Shown here piece after piece: positions 61,312-64,000 of a DNA stretch of 64,000 bases. Below the pieces are notes generated by a model, which was not told the DNA's origin, ran no database searches, and saw only the letters and a list, made by a program, of their open reading frames with translations. This DNA is from Synechococcus sp. CS-1332 (lineage in GTDB: Bacteria; Cyanobacteriota; Cyanobacteriia; PCC-6307; Cyanobiaceae). A program made the position numbers and the translations under genes. The stretch spans positions 62,001 through 126,000 of the forward strand of contig NZ_JAHLYP010000050.1 of the NCBI RefSeq assembly GCF_025127995.1, written 5' to 3'. Numbering within the stretch: position 1 is the first letter of the stretch; every line of letters begins with the position of its first letter.

Positions 61312-61978
61312 GCGGCAGGCGGAACGGCCCGATCTCGCCCCCCTGATCGATCACGCCCTCCTGGACCCCCACCGGGGCCAGGAGGCGATCCTGCGCTGCT
61401 GCGATGAGGCCCGCCATTTCGGCTTCGCCGGCGTGTGCCTGGCCTCCCGCTGGCTGCCGCTGGCCCGCGAACGGCTGCCGGTCGATGGGGCGGTGAAACT
61501 GATCGCCGTGGTGGGGTTCCCCTTCGGAGCCATCCCCGCGGCGATCAAGAGGGCCGAGGCGGAATGGGCTGCCTCCGCCGGTGCCGACGAACTGGACGTG
61601 GTGCCGGATTTCGGCGCCCTCGCCGATGGCGATGGCAGCGCCGTTCTCGACGACCTGGCGGCCATCACCGATCTGGGCCTGCCGGTGAAGGTGATCCTGG
61701 AGGTGGGCCGGCTCGACCCCGAGGCCCTGGCCCTGCTGGTGGAGATCAGCATCGATGCCGGCGTGCGCTACCTCAAGACAGGCAGCGGCTTCGGCCCCCC
61801 GGTGACGACCGATCAGGTGGGCCAGCTGATGGCCCTTGCCAGGGGCCGGGCCGCGGTGAAGGCCTCCGGCGGCATTACCGATCTGGAGCAGGCGCTGGCC
61901 CTGGTGGCCGCCGGAGCCAGCCGGTTGGGCACCAGCCGGGGCGTGGCCCTGATGCAGGCCCTGCGCGCCGGTGCCTGA
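61301..61978 (+). CDS. deoC: Deoxyribose-phosphate aldolase
   Basis: 225 residues from GTG 61301 (VTPERQAERPDLAPLIDHALL), overlapping the hpf end by 11 bases; a longer frame inside hpf was rejected. Catalytic features: LDVVPDFG with the family's Asp, the first Lys in LPVKVILEVG and the Schiff-base Lys in YLKTGSGFGPP, plus AVKASGGIT and GTSRG at the phosphate site. It cleaves deoxyribose 5-phosphate to glyceraldehyde 3-phosphate and acetaldehyde. The stop overlaps the recO start by 8 bases. Confidence 0.95.
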   Translation: MTPERQAERPDLAPLIDHALLDPHRGQEAILRCCDEARHFGFAGVCLASRWLPLARERLPVDGAVKLIAVVGFPFGAIPAAIKRAEAEWAASAGADELDVVPDFGALADGDGSAVLDDLAAITDLGLPVKVILEVGRLDPEALALLVEISIDAGVRYLKTGSGFGPPVTTDQVGQLMALARGRAAVKASGGITDLEQALALVAAGASRLGTSRGVALMQALRAGA

Positions 61979-62777
61979 ACGCCACCTCGAGGGCCTGGCG
62001 CTCACCTGTCGCCCCCTGGGCGAACATGACCGACTGCTCACCCTGCTCAGCGAGAACGAGGGCCTCACCCGGCTGGCGGTGCCAGGCGCGCGGCGGCCGA
62101 AGAGCAGCCTGGCCGCCGCCGTGCCCCTGGCCCACCTGTTTCTTCAGGTGGGGGGCTGCAGCGGCCTGGGGCGGGTGCGCCAGCTGCGGGTGCTACGCAA
62201 TTACACCGGCCTGGCCCAGCGGCTGGAGACCCTGGCCGCCGCCCAGGCCCTGGCTGAGCTGTGCCTGAAACTCGTGCCCAGCGATACGCCGGCCCCGGGG
62301 GTGCTCGCCGACCTGCTGCTCCAACTCGGGCGCCTGGAGGCGGTGGTGAAGGACCGTGCCGATCGGGTGGAGGCCCTGGCGGTGGCTGTGCAGGGAAGCG
62401 TCCACCTGCTGGCCCTGGGGGGCTTCGCCCTGCCCCTGCAGCGCTGCATCCGCAGCGGTGCCCCGCTGGCGCCGCCGATCGGAGACTGGGACTGGCGCTG
62501 CAGCCTGCTGCCCAGCGAGGGACTGGCGATCGGTGCGATCCCCGGTGCCCGGGTGCTGCTCAACCCCTCCGAGCTGGCCCTGCTGCAGCGGCTGACGCGC
62601 CCGAGCCCTCCCCGACGCCGTGACGGCCAGCTGATGGGGCCGGAAGCGGTGTGGCTGCACCTGCTGGATCTGGTGGAGTCCTGGTGCGGGGAGCATCTCG
62701 GTCAGAGACCGCGAGCCTTCAGACTGCTGCGGACCGCCTGCGACTCCATGCCCTCCCAACCGTCCGAGCCAGCATGA
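61971..62777 (+). CDS. recO: DNA repair protein RecO
   Basis: 268 residues from GTG 61971. N-terminal OB fold: LEGLALTCRPLGEHDRLLTLL, GLTRLAVPGARRPKSSLAAAV. The helical remainder has LETLAAAQALAELCLKLVPS and a final region typical of RecO (LMGPEAVWLHLLDLVESW). The zinc-finger cysteines of some RecO proteins are not evident. It loads RecA onto SSB-coated DNA together with RecR. Coupled to deoC (8-base overlap) and to the transporter gene (ATGA). Confidence 0.92.
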   Translation: MPERHLEGLALTCRPLGEHDRLLTLLSENEGLTRLAVPGARRPKSSLAAAVPLAHLFLQVGGCSGLGRVRQLRVLRNYTGLAQRLETLAAAQALAELCLKLVPSDTPAPGVLADLLLQLGRLEAVVKDRADRVEALAVAVQGSVHLLALGGFALPLQRCIRSGAPLAPPIGDWDWRCSLLPSEGLAIGAIPGARVLLNPSELALLQRLTRPSPPRRRDGQLMGPEAVWLHLLDLVESWCGEHLGQRPRAFRLLRTACDSMPSQPSEPA

Positions 62778-64000
62778 GCCCGAGCGGCAAGACCGAGAGG
62801 GGACTGGCCGGAGTCCTGGCCCTGCCGGGGTTTCGGCGGCTCTGGATTGGCCAGGTGTTCTCCCAGCTGGCGGACAAGTTCTACATCGTGTTGATGGTGT
62901 TCCTGATCGCCCAGTACTGGGTGACGGACACCCCCCAGAGCAATGCGGCCCTCGCGGAGGCGGCCGCCGCCTTCCGGATGAGCTTCGAGACCCGGGCCCA
63001 GATGATCACCCTCCTGGCCACTGGGATTTACGTGGCCAACACCGTGCCGGCGATGCTGCTGGGCACGGTGGCGGGCGTCTGGGCCGACCGCTGGCCGAAG
63101 CGCACCGTGATGGTGGCCTCCAACGGCCTGCGCGCCGGATTGGTGATGCTGGCCCCCCTGTGCCTGCTGCCCGGGCCGATGTGGCTGGGGCTCAGCTGGG
63201 GCTACTGGGCCCTGGTGGTCATGACGTTCTTCGAGTCGGTGCTGACCCAGTTCTTCGCCCCGGCCGAGCAGGCGGCCATCCCCCTGCTGGTGAGCTACCC
63301 CCAGTTGCTCGCCGCCAATTCGGTGTACCAGGCCACCAGCATGGCCGCCACCATCGTCGGTTTCGCGCTCGGCGATCCGATCCTGCGCCTGCTTCGCACC
63401 TTGCTGGCCCAGGTGGGGATCCCTGGCGGGGAGTTCGTGCTGTTGCCGCTCTGCTACGGCGCCGCGGCCGTGGCCATCGCCGGGATCGAGATCCACGAAC
63501 CGCCACGGGTGCAGCGCTCCATCTCCGTCTGGGAGGAGATCGGCGAAGGGTTGCAGGTGCTGCGGGAGCGCCCCAACGTGCGCAGCGCCATGATCCAGCT
63601 GGTGCTGCTCTACAGCCTGCTGGCCGCTCTCTATGTGCTGGCGATCAGCCTGGCGGCCGCGATCGGCGGGCTCGGTCCCACCCGCTTCGGGGTTCTGTTG
63701 GCCATGAGCGGGCTGGGGCTGGCCGTGGGGGCCCTGGCCATGGCCCAGCTGGGTGAACGCTTCAGCCGGCGTGCCCTGGCCAGTGCGGGACTGGGGACCA
63801 TTGCCTGGTGCCTGGTGTTGCTGGGCCAGCTGCAGGGAAACCTGGTGTTCACCTTGCTGCTCTGCGGCCTGCTGGGTGTGGGCGCCGCCCTGCTGGCGAT
63901 CCCCGCCCAGACCACGATCCAGGAAGATACCCCGGAGAACCAGCGGGGCCGGGTGTTCGGCCTGCAGAACAACCTGATCAACATCGCCCTCAGCCTTCCC
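62774..64000 (+). CDS. MFS transporter (3' end beyond window)
   Basis: 409 codons visible from ATG 62774, which overlaps the recO stop (ATGA). The start MSPSGKTERGLAGVLALPGF is followed by FRRLWIGQVFSQLADKFYIV, a first-helix pattern of MFS efflux proteins, then IYVANTVPAMLLGTVAGVWADRWPKRTVMVASN with the RWPKR loop between helices 2 and 3, and further helices to the window edge. The overall look is of the drug-export/enterobactin-exporter-like (MFS_3) group. The substrate is unknown. Confidence 0.9.
   Translation, partial: MSPSGKTERGLAGVLALPGFRRLWIGQVFSQLADKFYIVLMVFLIAQYWVTDTPQSNAALAEAAAAFRMSFETRAQMITLLATGIYVANTVPAMLLGTVAGVWADRWPKRTVMVASNGLRAGLVMLAPLCLLPGPMWLGLSWGYWALVVMTFFESVLTQFFAPAEQAAIPLLVSYPQLLAANSVYQATSMAATIVGFALGDPILRLLRTLLAQVGIPGGEFVLLPLCYGAAAVAIAGIEIHEPPRVQRSISVWEEIGEGLQVLRERPNVRSAMIQLVLLYSLLAALYVLAISLAAAIGGLGPTRFGVLLAMSGLGLAVGALAMAQLGERFSRRALASAGLGTIAWCLVLLGQLQGNLVFTLLLCGLLGVGAALLAIPAQTTIQEDTPENQRGRVFGLQNNLINIALSLP

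Noticed and set aside
1-64000. CRISPR arrays, rRNA operon, prophage or secretion-system genes
   Set aside because: No regularly spaced direct repeats, rRNA sequence, phage structural genes or secretion components were seen; the polysaccharide exporters are the only surface machinery.

Overview
The window is GC-rich, densely packed bacterial DNA. Gene content points to a unicellular cyanobacterium of the Cyanobium / freshwater-type Synechococcus kind: a CpcS/CpeS-type phycobiliprotein lyase, proteins of families known mainly from cyanobacteria and plastids (DUF1517, DUF3122, DUF3611), a plastid-type pyruvate dehydrogenase E2, a thiamine phosphate synthase with the cyanobacterial N-terminal extension, a ribosome hibernation factor of the LrtA type and HIP1 octamers (GCGATCGC). 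The genus is an inference; no rRNA is present.

Region 1 (1-5316) is an exopolysaccharide export locus: a Wzc-like co-polymerase/tyrosine kinase (cut by the left edge), a divergent Wza-like export protein, then a Pro/Ala-rich membrane-anchored protein translationally coupled to a small outer-membrane beta-barrel. Region 2 (5336-12538) is housekeeping: era, a bilin lyase, trmD, ispF, a TIGR03792-like protein, larB, a DUF1517 protein and thiE-thiS. Region 3 (12582-18608, minus strand) is a second surface-polysaccharide cluster: membrane glycosyltransferase, GT2 glycosyltransferase, FrhB-like protein, pyruvyl transferase and a flippase-like membrane protein, ending in thiE-thiS. Region 4 (18671-38927) is mostly core genes (ribF, surE, pheS, nadK, cobL/cbiET, ribD, ftsH, argF, lexA) with accessory genes between them: an acyltransferase with a probable SGNH domain, a GH116 glycosidase, a Nif11-like leader protein and a GT39-like membrane glycosyltransferase.

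Region 5 (38994-42419) begins at tRNA-Ala(GGC) and is island-like: about 1 kb with no convincing gene, then four tiny stress/envelope proteins (CsbD, DUF1328, secreted CsbD-like, Lmo0937-like), hairpins and a remnant of an IS3-like element. Region 6 (42447-49643) holds a secreted sulfatase next to its formylglycine-generating enzyme, followed by a coiled-coil protein and two tandem MscS-type channels. Region 7 (49624-64000) is core again: lnt, an FKBP isomerase, sodB, queA, the PDH E2 gene, an acyl-CoA synthetase, lipB, hpf/lrtA, deoC, recO and an MFS transporter cut by the right edge. It is interrupted by a lower-GC CBS-EAL signalling gene that appears broken by a frameshift in a seven-C run.

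Many neighbouring genes overlap by 4 bases (ATGA or GTGA), which implies translational coupling. Two genes appear to use the same arrangement with CTGA and have no ordinary start codon where their protein sequence should begin.
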